Assembly (NCBI RefSeq): GCF_016904945.1
Contig: NZ_JADIKF010000040.1
Span: 372,001-436,000, forward strand
Source: Dyella mobilis
GTDB taxonomy: Bacteria > Pseudomonadota > Gammaproteobacteria > Xanthomonadales > Rhodanobacteraceae
Direction of reading: 5' to 3'
DNA length: 64,000 bases
Positions 8,314-17,371 of this stretch are shown piece after piece. Under the pieces are notes generated by a model. It was not told the origin of the DNA. It worked only from the letters and a program-made list of their open reading frames with translations, and ran no database searches. Numbering within the stretch: position 1 is the first letter of the stretch; each line of letters begins with the position of its first letter. The translations under genes were made by a program, and so were the position numbers.

Positions 8314-9585
8314 TCAGCCAGCCGATTCCTCAAGCACGGCCGCCGCGACGAAAAAAGATCCGAATGCCAGGATGCGGTCGCCATGCCTGGCACTGGCACG
8401 TGCGGCGGCAAGTGCGTGCTGTACGTTGGGATGCGTATCGCAGGCGGCCCGCGGCAACACCTGGTGCAGCACGCCCGCCAGCACCGAAGCGGGCAATCCG
8501 CGCGGCGTGTCCTGTTCCAGGCTGGCCAGGTGCCAATGTGCGATGCGTGTCCCCAACGCCGTCATCACCCCCCCGACATCCTTGTCGGAAAGTGCGCCGT
8601 ACACGGCATGCACCCGCCGGCCAGGCTGAGCATCCAGCCACTCGGCCAAGGCCCGTGCCGCCTGCGGGTTGTGACCCACATCGACGATCAAGGCCGGATC
8701 GCCGCCCAGGAACTGCAAGCGTGCCGGCGCACGAGGCAGGTGCATGCCGGCTGCCGCGACGCGCTCAAGCTCGGTCGGGTCGAGCAGATCAAGCGCATGC
8801 AGCGCGGCGATGGCCGCCGACGCATTCGCGTATTGCACCGGTGCGGCAAGCTCGGGATCGGGGAGGTTCAATGCCGTGCCGTCGCGATGCTGCCATCGCC
8901 AGCCTGGCGAGGTGCGTTCGACGTGAAAATCCAGCCCCGCCTGTTCCACCGCAGCCCCGTGCGAAGACAGCGCTTGCAGCAAGCCAGCTGGCGGAAGCAG
9001 CTCGCCGACGATAGCCGGCCGGCCGCGGCGGGCGATGCCCGCCTTCTCCCGCCCAATGCTGTCGCGATCCGGCCCGAGCCACTCCACGTGGTCGAGATCC
9101 ACCGTGGTCACAATCACCGCCTCGGCGTCGATCAGGTTGACCGCATCCAGGCGCCCGCCAAGCCCTACTTCCAGCACGGCGACATCGAGATCCGCACGCG
9201 CAAACAGATCGAACGCGGCGAGCGTGCCGAATTCGAAATAGGTCAAGGGGATCTCGCCACGAGCGAATTCGATGCGCTCGAAGCTTTCGATCAGTTCCGC
9301 ATCGTCGGCGTCGACGCCGCCGATGCGGATGCGTTCGTTGTAGCGGATGAGGTGCGGCGAGGTATAGCAACCCACCTTCTGCCCCGCCGCCGTCAACATC
9401 GCCTCCAGGAAGGCGACCGTGGAGCCTTTGCCATTGGTGCCGCCCACCGTGATGACGTGGCGGGCGATCCTGGGGGCATTCATGCTTTCCCATACGGCGT
9501 GTACCCGTTCCAAGCCCAGGTCGACACCTAGCGCGTGGACGCGCTGCTGGTAATCCAACCATTCGGCAAGGGTGCTTGGTTTCAC
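8314..9585 (-). CDS. folC: Bifunctional dihydrofolate synthase / folylpolyglutamate synthase
   Basis: FolC adds glutamate to dihydropteroate and to folates. The GTG start at 9585 is preceded by GGGAG at good spacing and gives VKPSTLAEWLDYQQRVHALG, matching family N-termini; 423 aa is the usual length. The ATP-binding loop is GGTNGKGSTVAFLEAML (about 52-68), and the Mur-ligase domain has LEVGLGGRLDAVN near 140. The C-terminal domain has IVDVGHNPQAARAL. It is the first gene of the folC-SPOR-cvpA-purF block. Confidence 0.95.
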   Translation of the reverse strand: MKPSTLAEWLDYQQRVHALGVDLGLERVHAVWESMNAPRIARHVITVGGTNGKGSTVAFLEAMLTAAGQKVGCYTSPHLIRYNERIRIGGVDADDAELIESFERIEFARGEIPLTYFEFGTLAAFDLFARADLDVAVLEVGLGGRLDAVNLIDAEAVIVTTVDLDHVEWLGPDRDSIGREKAGIARRGRPAIVGELLPPAGLLQALSSHGAAVEQAGLDFHVERTSPGWRWQHRDGTALNLPDPELAAPVQYANASAAIAALHALDLLDPTELERVAAAGMHLPRAPARLQFLGGDPALIVDVGHNPQAARALAEWLDAQPGRRVHAVYGALSDKDVGGVMTALGTRIAHWHLASLEQDTPRGLPASVLAGVLHQVLPRAACDTHPNVQHALAAARASARHGDRILAFGSFFVAAAVLEESAG

Positions 9586-9662
9586 GCGAGACTCCCGATT
9601 CAGGCCCGCGCACCATACGGGCATCAAGCCCGTCGCACAATCCTTTGGAAATGCCGTCTTCT

Positions 9663-9821
9663 TTAGAAATGCATCCCCGAGGCGTGCACGGCCCAATACA
9701 TGGCGAACAAGGTCCAGAAAATGCGCTTCAGCGCCTTGCCGGCCAGGAAAGCGATCAGCACGCCAGCCAACAGCGGCAGGTATTTTTCGAACGTGCTGCG
9801 AGTGTCGTTTACGGCGTTCAT
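9663..9821 (-). CDS. Small one-helix membrane protein
   Basis: The ATG at 9821 follows GGGAGGAC, a strong ribosome-binding site, and gives 52 aa. One central hydrophobic segment (KYLPLLAGVLIAFLAGKAL) is followed by KRIFWTLFAMYWAVH, which may be a second short amphipathic or membrane helix. It lies between folC and the slipin gene on the same strand. I do not recognise a family. The strong ribosome-binding site and membrane profile support a real gene. Confidence 0.6.
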   Translation of the reverse strand: MNAVNDTRSTFEKYLPLLAGVLIAFLAGKALKRIFWTLFAMYWAVHASGMHF

Positions 9822-9920
9822 GGCTTTGTCCTCCCGCACCCTTGGTGGTGCGGGAGAAATCATCGTCCGATAGCCTCCGGGGCGGCAGGCGCAGGCGTCA
9901 TCCTTCGCATCTGACAAGCG

Positions 9921-10664
9921 TCACTTATCCAGCAAAGGCTTCAGCAGATCCAGCGGCAGCGGGAACACGATGGTGCTGGATTGCCCGCTGCTGGACATGC
10001 TGGCCAGGGTTTGCAGGTACCTCAGCTGCAGAGCCTGCGGCTGCTGGGCAAGCATGCCGGCGGCATCGCGCAGCTTTTCCGCGGCTTGCAGTTCGCCTTC
10101 GGCGTGAATCACCTTTGCCCGGCGTTCGCGTTCAGCCTCGGCCTGGCGGGCGATGGCGCGCACCATGGTGTCGTTGAGATCGACATCCTTGATCTCGACG
10201 TTGGTGACCTTGATGCCCCAGGGGTCGGTGGCCTCGTCCAGAATCTGTTGCAGGCTGTGATTGATCGAGTCGCGCTGGGACAGGATCTCATCCAGCTCGT
10301 GCTGGCCGAGCACCGAGCGCAGGCGAGTCTGCGAGAGCTGGCTGGTGGCCTGGAAAAAGTCGGACACCTGCAGCACCGACTTGTCCGGCTCCACCACCCG
10401 GAAATACACCACTGCATTGACGCGCACCGATACGTTGTCGCGCGAAATCACATCCTGCGGCGGCACATCCATGACCGTCACGCGCAGGTCCACCCGCGTC
10501 ATCCGCTGCACCATGGGCACCAGCACCACCAGGCCCGGCCCCTTGGTGCCGGTATACCGCCCCAGCGTGAGCACGACGCCGCGTTGATATTCAGGCAATA
10601 CCTTGATCGACGAAAAAAGCAGCGCAATCACGATCAATACGACGACGCCAGCAAAGCCCATCAT
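9921..10664 (-). CDS. SPFH/band-7 membrane protein (slipin)
   Basis: The start at 10664 overlaps the nfeD stop (ATGA) and is preceded by GGAGA; the 247-aa product begins MMGFAGVVVLIVIALLFSS, a membrane anchor. The SPFH domain follows (KVLPEYQRGVVLTLGRYTG..GPGLVVLVP..RVDLRV), then a helical Glu/Ala-rich stretch (RQAEAERERRAKVIHAEGE). Slipins form oligomeric membrane microdomain scaffolds and are regularly encoded beside NfeD proteins, whose protease domain can cleave the slipin C-terminus (shown for archaeal p-stomatin/STOPP). Confidence 0.93.
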   Translation of the reverse strand: MMGFAGVVVLIVIALLFSSIKVLPEYQRGVVLTLGRYTGTKGPGLVVLVPMVQRMTRVDLRVTVMDVPPQDVISRDNVSVRVNAVVYFRVVEPDKSVLQVSDFFQATSQLSQTRLRSVLGQHELDEILSQRDSINHSLQQILDEATDPWGIKVTNVEIKDVDLNDTMVRAIARQAEAERERRAKVIHAEGELQAAEKLRDAAGMLAQQPQALQLRYLQTLASMSSSGQSSTIVFPLPLDLLKPLLDK

Positions 10665-12076
10665 GAGGATTCTCCTTGGCCCATACGCATTGCCGCCACC
10701 TGCAACAGCAAACCGTGGCGACTGACGACGCGTACCGGAGCGCCGGCGGGAAGCGCCGCCTCGCATTGCACGCGCCAGCGTTCGCCACCGAAGCGCGCCC
10801 AGCCCTGCCCGCCAGCCGCTATGGCATCGAGCAGTTCGCCCGTACTTTGCAGCATCTGCTCATTGCCGTTGAAAGCGCGTGCACGGCGCGCGCGCATGAC
10901 CAGGCGCAACAACAACCCGAGTATCACTACGGCACAACAGGCGATACCGGCAATCACGCCAAGATTCACCGTATAGCCGGGTACGTCGGTGCGGAACAGC
11001 ATGATCGAACCGAGCACGAAGGCAATCACGCCACCGATGCCCAACACACCCGCCGTAGGCATGAAAGCTTCCGCCATGAGCAGCGCGACGCCCAGCGCCA
11101 TCAGGATCAGGCCGGCATAACTCACCGGCAGCAATTGCAGTGCGTACAGGCCGATCAACAGACAGATTCCGCCGGTAACGCCGGGAAAGAAGCTGCCGGG
11201 ATGAAACGCCTCGATGATCAAGCCATAGACACCCGCCAGCAGCAAGACGTATGCAATGGTCGGATTGGTAATGACGCCCAGGAAGCGCGCACGCCAATTG
11301 GGCGGATAATCGCGGATCGGCAAATCGCGCACGGCCAGTGTTACCGTCGCATCGTTTACTCGCACGACGCGTCCATCGGCTTGCGCCAGCAAGGCTTGCG
11401 GATCGGCAGCAACGAAGTCGATCACGTGCTGGGCCGCCGCTTCGCTGGCGGTCAGCGTGGCGGCGCCGCGCACGGATTCCTCCGCCCATGCCGCGTTGCG
11501 CCCATGCATCTGCGCCAGCGAACGGATGGTCGCGATCGCATCGTTGAGCACCTTGTTGGCTTCCGCATCGCCGGCCGGCACAACACTTGGCGCAGGCCTG
11601 TTCGTCGAACCCGAAGCAGGCGCGGCATGGCCAAGCGGTGACGGCATGGGCGTACCGCCACCCAAATCCACCGGCGTTGCAGCGCCCAGGTGGGTGGCCG
11701 GCGCCATCGCAGCCAACGGGCAGGCATACAAAATGTAGGTACCCGCAGAGGCGGCCCGCGCGCCAGCCGGCGCAACATAGCCGAGTACCGGTACCTTGGC
11801 GGCCAGAATGGCCGCCACGATGCCGCGCATGGATTCGATCAAGCCGCCCGGCGTGTCGAGCTGAAGCACGATCGCCTTCGCCCCGTCGTCGCTTGCCCGG
11901 CGGATGGCACCCTGCACATATTCCGCCGCAGCCGGACCGATCGGCCCGTTCAATTCGATGCGCGCAACGAACGGCGCGCTGGAAACGACGGGCGCTTCGA
12001 CCGTGGGCGACACCCACGCCAATGTCATTACCGCAAGCGCGGCAACGCTCCAGACGATCCATCCTCGCCGTGACAT
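10661..12076 (-). CDS. Long-form NfeD protein: membrane-bound ClpP-class serine protease
   Basis: The 471-aa protein has a signal/anchor (about 8-25), a ClpP-like protease domain with IVLQLDTPGGLIESMR (about 69-84) and the catalytic-serine region GARAASAGTYILYA (about 103-116), then four or five membrane segments (about 270-400), and a C-terminal OB-fold NfeD domain (GELLDAIAAGGQGWARFGGE..PVRVVSRHGLLLQV). This is the full-length NfeD1b-type arrangement. The gene overlaps the slipin start by four bases and so forms a two-gene membrane quality-control unit with it. Confidence 0.92.
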   Translation of the reverse strand: MSRRGWIVWSVAALAVMTLAWVSPTVEAPVVSSAPFVARIELNGPIGPAAAEYVQGAIRRASDDGAKAIVLQLDTPGGLIESMRGIVAAILAAKVPVLGYVAPAGARAASAGTYILYACPLAAMAPATHLGAATPVDLGGGTPMPSPLGHAAPASGSTNRPAPSVVPAGDAEANKVLNDAIATIRSLAQMHGRNAAWAEESVRGAATLTASEAAAQHVIDFVAADPQALLAQADGRVVRVNDATVTLAVRDLPIRDYPPNWRARFLGVITNPTIAYVLLLAGVYGLIIEAFHPGSFFPGVTGGICLLIGLYALQLLPVSYAGLILMALGVALLMAEAFMPTAGVLGIGGVIAFVLGSIMLFRTDVPGYTVNLGVIAGIACCAVVILGLLLRLVMRARRARAFNGNEQMLQSTGELLDAIAAGGQGWARFGGERWRVQCEAALPAGAPVRVVSRHGLLLQVAAMRMGQGESS

Positions 12077-12172
12077 GACACAGGCCTCCCGGCCGACATC
12101 ATCACCAGACAGCTGCCTCGCGCGGCGGCCGTGAAACGGATATTACGCCCAAGCATCGCGGCCCGCGCCTGC

Positions 12173-14713
12173 TTAGCCGGCCACGCGCTCACCTTTACGC
12201 AAGCGCAACGCATTGCTAACGACCGATACCGATGACAGGCTCATCGCCAGTGCGGCAATCATCGGCGACAACGTCATGCCGAACAACGGATACAGCGCAC
12301 CTGCCGCCACAGGCACGCCCAGCGCGTTGTAGGCGAATGCAAAGAACAGGTTCTGCCGAATATTGTGCACCGTCGCCTGCGACAAGCTGCGCGCGTGCAA
12401 GATGCCGCTCAGCCGCCCCTTCACCAGCGTCAGCTGCGCGCTTTCCATGGCGATATCCGTACCGTGCCCCATGGCGATGCCGATATCGGCAGCAGCCAAC
12501 GCTGGCGCATCGTTGATGCCATCGCCAGCCATGGCTACGCGCAACCCTTGCTTGCGCAAGGATGCGATGACCTCTGCCTTCGCCGTGGGTGACGCGTCGG
12601 CGTGCACCTCGTCGATATCCAGGGCGCGCGCCACGCTTTGTGCCGTGATGGCATTGTCGCCGGTGAGCATCACGATGCGCATGCCTGCGGCCTTGAGCCC
12701 GGCGATGGCCTTGGGCGTATCCGGCTTGATCCTGTCGCTCACGGCAAACAGCGCAGCCAGCTTGTCGTCGACGGCAAGCGCCATGACGGTCGCGCCATCG
12801 CTGCGCAGGGTATCGGCCTTGGCCTGGGTCGCCTGATCCCATTCGATGTCGAGTTCTTGCATCAGGCGCGCATTGCCGAAAGCCACGTGCTGCTGGCCCA
12901 CGCGTCCACTCACGCCACCGCCGGCAAGCACGCGGAAATCGGCAGCATCGACGATTTCTAATTGCTCGTCCTTGGCAGCATGCAAAATCGCCTTCGCCAG
13001 CGGATGCTCGCTCGACCGCTCAAGACTTGCAGCCAATGCCAGCAATTCGCTGCGGCTGTGTCCACCCAGCGGGACGATCGCTGCCAGCGACGGTTTGCCC
13101 TCCGTCAAGGTGCCGGTCTTGTCCAGCACCAGCGTATCGACCTCGCGCATCGCCTCGATCGCTGCCGCATCCTTGAACAGCAGGCCTTGCTGCGCACCGC
13201 GGCCGCTGGCCACCATGATCGAAATCGGCGTCGCCAGCCCCAGTGCACAGGGGCACGCAATGATGAGCACCGAGACGGCGGCGATCAGCGCATGCGCGAA
13301 CCGCGGCTCCGGCCCAAGCCAAGCCCAGGCCGCAAAAGCCAATGCGGCCACGACCATCACGCCGGGCACAAACCAGGCAGCGACCTGGTCGGCTACACGT
13401 TGCAGCGGCGCCTTGCTGCGCTGTGCCTGCGCCACCTGCGCCACGATCTGCGCAAGCATGGTCGACGCACCGGTTTTTTCCACGCGCATGGTCAAGGCAC
13501 CGTCGCGATTGAGCGTGCCGCCCGTCAGCGCATCGCCGCTTTCCTTTTCCACCGGCATAGGCTCGCCGGTCAGCATCGATTCGTCCACCTGGCTGTTGCC
13601 GCTCAACACGACACCGTCCACGGGCACCTTTTCACCGGGACGGATGCGCAGCACGTCGCCGACGTGCACGTCATCTACCGGCACGTCGCGCTCTGCATCG
13701 CCCGATATGCGGCGCGCCGTTTTCGGTGCCAGGCCCAGCAATGCCTGCAGAGCCGCACCAGTGCGCCTGCGTGCACGCCATTCGAGAAAATCGCCCAGTG
13801 TCACCAGGGTGACGATCACGGCGGCGGATTCGAAATACACCGCCACCTGCCCGTGCCCGTCGCGAAATGCGGATGGAAACAGCGCCGGCAGCAGGAACGC
13901 CAGCGTGCTGTAGAGCCAGGCTACGCCGGTGCCGACCGCAATCAACGTGTACATGTTCGGTTGCCACGGCCGCAACGAACGCCAGCCGCGCGCAAAGGAA
14001 GGAGCGCCGCCCCACAGCACCACGATGCTGGCGAGCACCGCTTCGATCCACCCGACAGCAGCCGTCCACGCCATTGGCCAGCGCATACCCGCGTGGGGCA
14101 GCATCGCGAGCACGAACACGGGCAGGGTCAATCCCGCCAGCGACCACAGGCGACGCTGCATGGCGCGCAATTCCACACTGTCGTCCACATCCAGGCTCGG
14201 CATCATCGGCTCGAGCGCCATGCCGCATTTGGGGCAATCGCCCGGCCCCTCCTGCTGGATTTCCGGGTGCATCGGACAGGTGTACGTGGCGCCGGGCACT
14301 GCCGGCGCCGGCATCCGACGCTCCTGCAAATACATCGCAGGATGCGCCACGAATTTTTGCTTGCAGCTTGCCGCGCAGAAGTAATGGACGTGCCCTTCGC
14401 GTTCGACGTGGTACGGCGTGGCGGCCGGGTCGACCGTCATGCCGCATACGGGATCTTTGGCAACCGTCGCGGAGTCCGCGCCATGCACGTGCGCGGCAAG
14501 CGGCATCCGATGCAGACCAGGCCCCGCCGTAACGTTCGGCGGTGACACGTAGCGCCCCGGCTCGGCATCGAACTTGGCTTTGCAGCCGGCGCAGCAGAAA
14601 TAGAACGTACGTCCTTGGTAATCGCTGCGATGCCTGGCTTGGGCTTTATCAACCTGCATGCCGCAAATCGGATCGCGCGCCTCGCCATTCATCGCCTGGC
14701 AGCAACTGCTCAT
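12173..14713 (-). CDS. copA: Copper-type P1B ATPase with two YHS domains and a heavy-metal-binding domain
   Basis: The 846-aa protein begins with two cysteine YHS domains (about 14-57 DPICGMQVDK; about 87-130 DPVCGMTVDP) and a heavy-metal-binding zinc-ribbon-like segment (about 144-170 YTCPMHPEI..CPKCGMALEP), in place of the usual HMA domains. The ATPase core has the CPC membrane motif ACPCALGLATPIS, phosphorylation loop DKTGTLTEGKP, SSEHPLAKAIL, hinge GDGINDAPALA and the MSLSS helix typical of Cu(I) exporters. Its ATG overlaps the merR stop (ATGA), so both are one operon. Role: copper (or silver) export across the inner membrane. Confidence 0.93.
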   Translation of the reverse strand: MSSCCQAMNGEARDPICGMQVDKAQARHRSDYQGRTFYFCCAGCKAKFDAEPGRYVSPPNVTAGPGLHRMPLAAHVHGADSATVAKDPVCGMTVDPAATPYHVEREGHVHYFCAASCKQKFVAHPAMYLQERRMPAPAVPGATYTCPMHPEIQQEGPGDCPKCGMALEPMMPSLDVDDSVELRAMQRRLWSLAGLTLPVFVLAMLPHAGMRWPMAWTAAVGWIEAVLASIVVLWGGAPSFARGWRSLRPWQPNMYTLIAVGTGVAWLYSTLAFLLPALFPSAFRDGHGQVAVYFESAAVIVTLVTLGDFLEWRARRRTGAALQALLGLAPKTARRISGDAERDVPVDDVHVGDVLRIRPGEKVPVDGVVLSGNSQVDESMLTGEPMPVEKESGDALTGGTLNRDGALTMRVEKTGASTMLAQIVAQVAQAQRSKAPLQRVADQVAAWFVPGVMVVAALAFAAWAWLGPEPRFAHALIAAVSVLIIACPCALGLATPISIMVASGRGAQQGLLFKDAAAIEAMREVDTLVLDKTGTLTEGKPSLAAIVPLGGHSRSELLALAASLERSSEHPLAKAILHAAKDEQLEIVDAADFRVLAGGGVSGRVGQQHVAFGNARLMQELDIEWDQATQAKADTLRSDGATVMALAVDDKLAALFAVSDRIKPDTPKAIAGLKAAGMRIVMLTGDNAITAQSVARALDIDEVHADASPTAKAEVIASLRKQGLRVAMAGDGINDAPALAAADIGIAMGHGTDIAMESAQLTLVKGRLSGILHARSLSQATVHNIRQNLFFAFAYNALGVPVAAGALYPLFGMTLSPMIAALAMSLSSVSVVSNALRLRKGERVAG

Positions 14714-15135
14714 GCCTGCGGCTCCTCATCGGCGAGTGCACGCAAAATCGGGCATTGCTCCGGATCGCCGTGCCCCGGACAGGCTTCGATCAATTGTTCC
14801 AGGCCGTGGCGGATGCGGTTCAATTCGGCGATGCGCGCCTCGATGCTGGCCAGGCGCTGTTGCGCACGTTGCTTCACGCCGTTGACGCCACTGTGGCGAT
14901 CCGCCGACAAGGCCAGCAGATCCCGGATTTCTTCCAGCGTGAAACCGAGCTCTTTGGCACGCCGAATGAAACGCAACTGGCTGATGGCCGATTCGTCGTA
15001 GCTGCGGTAGCCCGAAGCACGCCGCAGCGGCGCGGGCAACAAGCCCTCGCGCTCGTAATAGCGGATGGTGTCGATGGGAACGCCGGCGCGCTTGGCGACA
15101 GTGCCGATGGTCAGGGAGGGGGCTTGGGTGGTCAT
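14710..15135 (-). CDS. MerR-family heavy-metal regulator (CueR-like)
   Basis: The 141-aa protein has an N-terminal MerR winged helix (LTIGTVAKRAGVPIDTIRYYEREGLL), a long dimerisation helix, and a C-terminal loop CPGHGDPEQCPIL with two cysteines eight residues apart, the CueR-type arrangement for Cu(I)/Ag(I). A MerR-style promoter with a long spacer lies just upstream, and the copper ATPase gene overlaps its end by four bases. It probably controls both genes by twisting that promoter when copper binds. Confidence 0.92.
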   Translation of the reverse strand: MTTQAPSLTIGTVAKRAGVPIDTIRYYEREGLLPAPLRRASGYRSYDESAISQLRFIRRAKELGFTLEEIRDLLALSADRHSGVNGVKQRAQQRLASIEARIAELNRIRHGLEQLIEACPGHGDPEQCPILRALADEEPQA

Positions 15136-15141
15136 GCGTAA

Positions 15142-15173
15142 AGTCTAGAGCCTTGATTAAGGTCCAGAGTCAA
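15142..15173 (-). promoter_or_regulatory. MerR-type promoter/operator of the merR-copA operon
   Basis: On the minus strand a -35 TTGACT (15168-15173) and -10 TAGACT (15142-15147) are separated by 20 bp, longer than the standard 17 and typical of MerR-activated promoters. A dyad CCTT-4-AAGG is centred in the spacer. The merR ATG is only 7 bp downstream of the -10, so the message is nearly leaderless. Confidence 0.8.
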
Positions 15174-15278
15174 GCACTCGTGCAGCCCCTAGGCAATGTC
15201 AGCATCGCCCTACAAAATTTACTTATTTTTCTATGACAAACATGACGTTATAGGAAATTCCTGCCATAAACTGCGGCC

Positions 15279-15292
15279 GTTACGCGCGTAAC
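15279..15292. promoter_or_regulatory. 14-bp perfect palindrome upstream of the aminotransferase gene
   Basis: GTTACGCGCGTAAC is self-complementary and lies 26 bp before the aminotransferase ATG. A second palindrome, AGGAAATTCCT, lies about 18 bp further upstream. Either could be an operator; no neighbouring regulator clearly owns it. Confidence 0.4.
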
Positions 15293-15318
15293 ACTGCGCA
15301 CTACCCGCCGGGACCACC

Positions 15319-16668
15319 ATGAGCCACGTTTTCCATCGCCTTCCCAAACAAACCTTGCCGGTTGCCGTCTCCGGCGACGGAATCGAGCTGATCGACGCTG
15401 CCGGCAAGCGTTATATCGATGCCTGCGGGGGTGCGGCCGTATCCTGCCTGGGCCACGGCCACCCGCGCGTAGTCGCCGCACTTACCCGGCAGGCGCAACA
15501 ACTTGCCTATGCGCACACTTCGTTCTTCACCACGCAAGTGGCCGAGGAATTGGCCGATTGGCTGAGCGCGCGTGCACCGCAGGGCCTGGACCACGTGTAT
15601 TTCGTATCCGGGGGATCGGAGGCCGTCGAAGCGGCGCTGAAGCTCGCTCGCCAGTATTTTGTCGAACGCGGCGAAACCTCGCGCAGGCACATCATCGCGC
15701 GTCGCCAGAGCTATCACGGCAATACGCTGGGCGCGCTCGCCATCGGCGGCAATGCGTGGCGCCGGGAGCCGTTTCTGCCGCTGCTCATCGAAGCCCATCA
15801 CGTCAGCCCCTGTTATGCCTATCGCGAACAGCGTGCCGACGAAACCGAAGAAGCGTTCGCGCAACGCCTTGCCGACGAACTGGAGCAGAAAATCCTGCAA
15901 CTGGGGCCGGAAACGGTTGCAGCCTTCGTGGCCGAAACGGTGGTCGGCGCGACGGCGGGGGCCGTGCCGCCGGTGCGCGAATACTTCAAGAAAATCCGTG
16001 CGGTTTGCGACCGATACGGCGTGCTGCTGATTCTCGACGAGGTGATGTCGGGCATGGGTCGCACCGGTTATCTTTTCGCGTGCACCGAGGACGGCATCGC
16101 GCCCGACCTTCTCACCATCGCCAAGGGTCTCGGTGGCGGTTATCAGCCGATCGGCGCCACCTTGGTCAACGATCGCATTTATCGCACCATCGTCGACGGC
16201 TCGGGCTTCTTCCAGCATGGACACACCTACATCGGTCATGCCACGGCCTGTGCCGCTGCCTTGGAAGTGCAGCACGTCATCGAAGAAGACCGCCTGCTGG
16301 ACAACGTTCGCGCGCGCGGCGAGCAGTTGCGCACGCTTTTGCGCGAGCGCCATGCATCGCACCCGCACGTCGGCGACATCCGCGGGCGCGGCCTGTTCAT
16401 CGGCGTCGAACTGGTGGCCGACCGCGAAACCAAACAGGCGTTCGAGCCCGGGCTCAAATTGCACGCACGCATCAAGCGCGAAGCGATGGCGCATGGCCTG
16501 ATGGTCTATCCGATGGGCGGTACGATCGACGGCGTGCACGGCGATCACGTATTGCTTGCCCCGCCCTTCATCTGCAGCGAAAGCGACATCGAAAGAATCG
16601 TCGAGCGATTCGACCGTGCACTGGCCGGAGCCCTGTCATCCATCGACACCGTTGGGAGCGCGCGATGA
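15319..16668 (+). CDS. Class III PLP-dependent aminotransferase
   Basis: The 449-aa protein has the class III fold: VSGGSEAVEAALKLARQY (about 95-112), the PLP-aspartate segment LLILDEVMSGMGRTGYLF and the Schiff-base lysine in LTIAKGLGGGYQPIGATLV (about 267-285). Length is typical of omega-amino acid or diamine transaminases. The amino donor cannot be read. The stop overlaps the ATG of a CMD-family gene (ATGA), implying a joint pathway. Two palindromes upstream suggest regulation. The start follows a weak GGGA site. Confidence 0.9.
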   Translation: MSHVFHRLPKQTLPVAVSGDGIELIDAAGKRYIDACGGAAVSCLGHGHPRVVAALTRQAQQLAYAHTSFFTTQVAEELADWLSARAPQGLDHVYFVSGGSEAVEAALKLARQYFVERGETSRRHIIARRQSYHGNTLGALAIGGNAWRREPFLPLLIEAHHVSPCYAYREQRADETEEAFAQRLADELEQKILQLGPETVAAFVAETVVGATAGAVPPVREYFKKIRAVCDRYGVLLILDEVMSGMGRTGYLFACTEDGIAPDLLTIAKGLGGGYQPIGATLVNDRIYRTIVDGSGFFQHGHTYIGHATACAAALEVQHVIEEDRLLDNVRARGEQLRTLLRERHASHPHVGDIRGRGLFIGVELVADRETKQAFEPGLKLHARIKREAMAHGLMVYPMGGTIDGVHGDHVLLAPPFICSESDIERIVERFDRALAGALSSIDTVGSAR

Positions 16669-17225
16669 TGCAGCCGTCCCGCCTGCCCGCCTTCGACCCG
16701 AACCAGGCCTCGCCGGAACAGCGCGCGGTGCTCGACGAAATCCTCAGCGGACCGCGCGGAAACTTGAACGGCCCGTTCCTGGGCTGGATCCATCATCCGG
16801 AACTCGCCCAGCATGCGCAACGGCTCGGGGCCGTCTGTCGTTATCGCACCGGATTGCCGCTGCGCCTGTCGGAGCTGGCCATTCTCGTCACCGCGGCGCG
16901 CTGGCGTTCGCAGGCCGAGTGGTACATCCACCACCCCATCGCCCTGGAAGCCGGCTTGCCGGCCGAGACCGCCGAATCGATCCGCACCGGCCGGGTACCC
17001 GTGTTCGAACAGGACGACGACGCGCTGGTTCATGCCTTTGCTAGCGAACTCTACGACCAGCGGCGGGTGTCGGATGCCACCTACGGAAAAGCCGTTGAGC
17101 GATTCGGCCTGGCGGCCACGGTCGGCCTGACCGGCCTGCTCGGCTATTACGCCATGGTGGCCATGACACTCAACGTGTTTGGCATGCGCGGCGACGGGCA
17201 AACGGCCCTGCCGTTCGAGGAATGA
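16665..17225 (+). CDS. Carboxymuconolactone decarboxylase (CMD/AhpD-like) family protein
   Basis: The 186-aa protein matches the CMD fold: RTGLPLRLSELAILVTAARW then EWYIHHPIALEAGLP (about 66-104). It lacks the CxxC redox pair of AhpD, so it should be of the decarboxylase-like or uncharacterised branch rather than a peroxidase partner. It begins inside the aminotransferase stop codon (ATGA), so the two are coupled. The pathway is unknown. Confidence 0.82.
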   Translation: MMQPSRLPAFDPNQASPEQRAVLDEILSGPRGNLNGPFLGWIHHPELAQHAQRLGAVCRYRTGLPLRLSELAILVTAARWRSQAEWYIHHPIALEAGLPAETAESIRTGRVPVFEQDDDALVHAFASELYDQRRVSDATYGKAVERFGLAATVGLTGLLGYYAMVAMTLNVFGMRGDGQTALPFEE

Positions 17226-17371
17226 AGAAATTTCGCCATGCTTCCCGGCAAGGGAACTCCCTTCTATAGCAGATAAGTCCGCCCTGTGAATTTCGGCCGT
17301 TCATTTTCCAGCCAGCTATTATGTCGCCATCCCAGTAATCTTTCGCGACCAATCAGGGTGGACCCAAGGCA

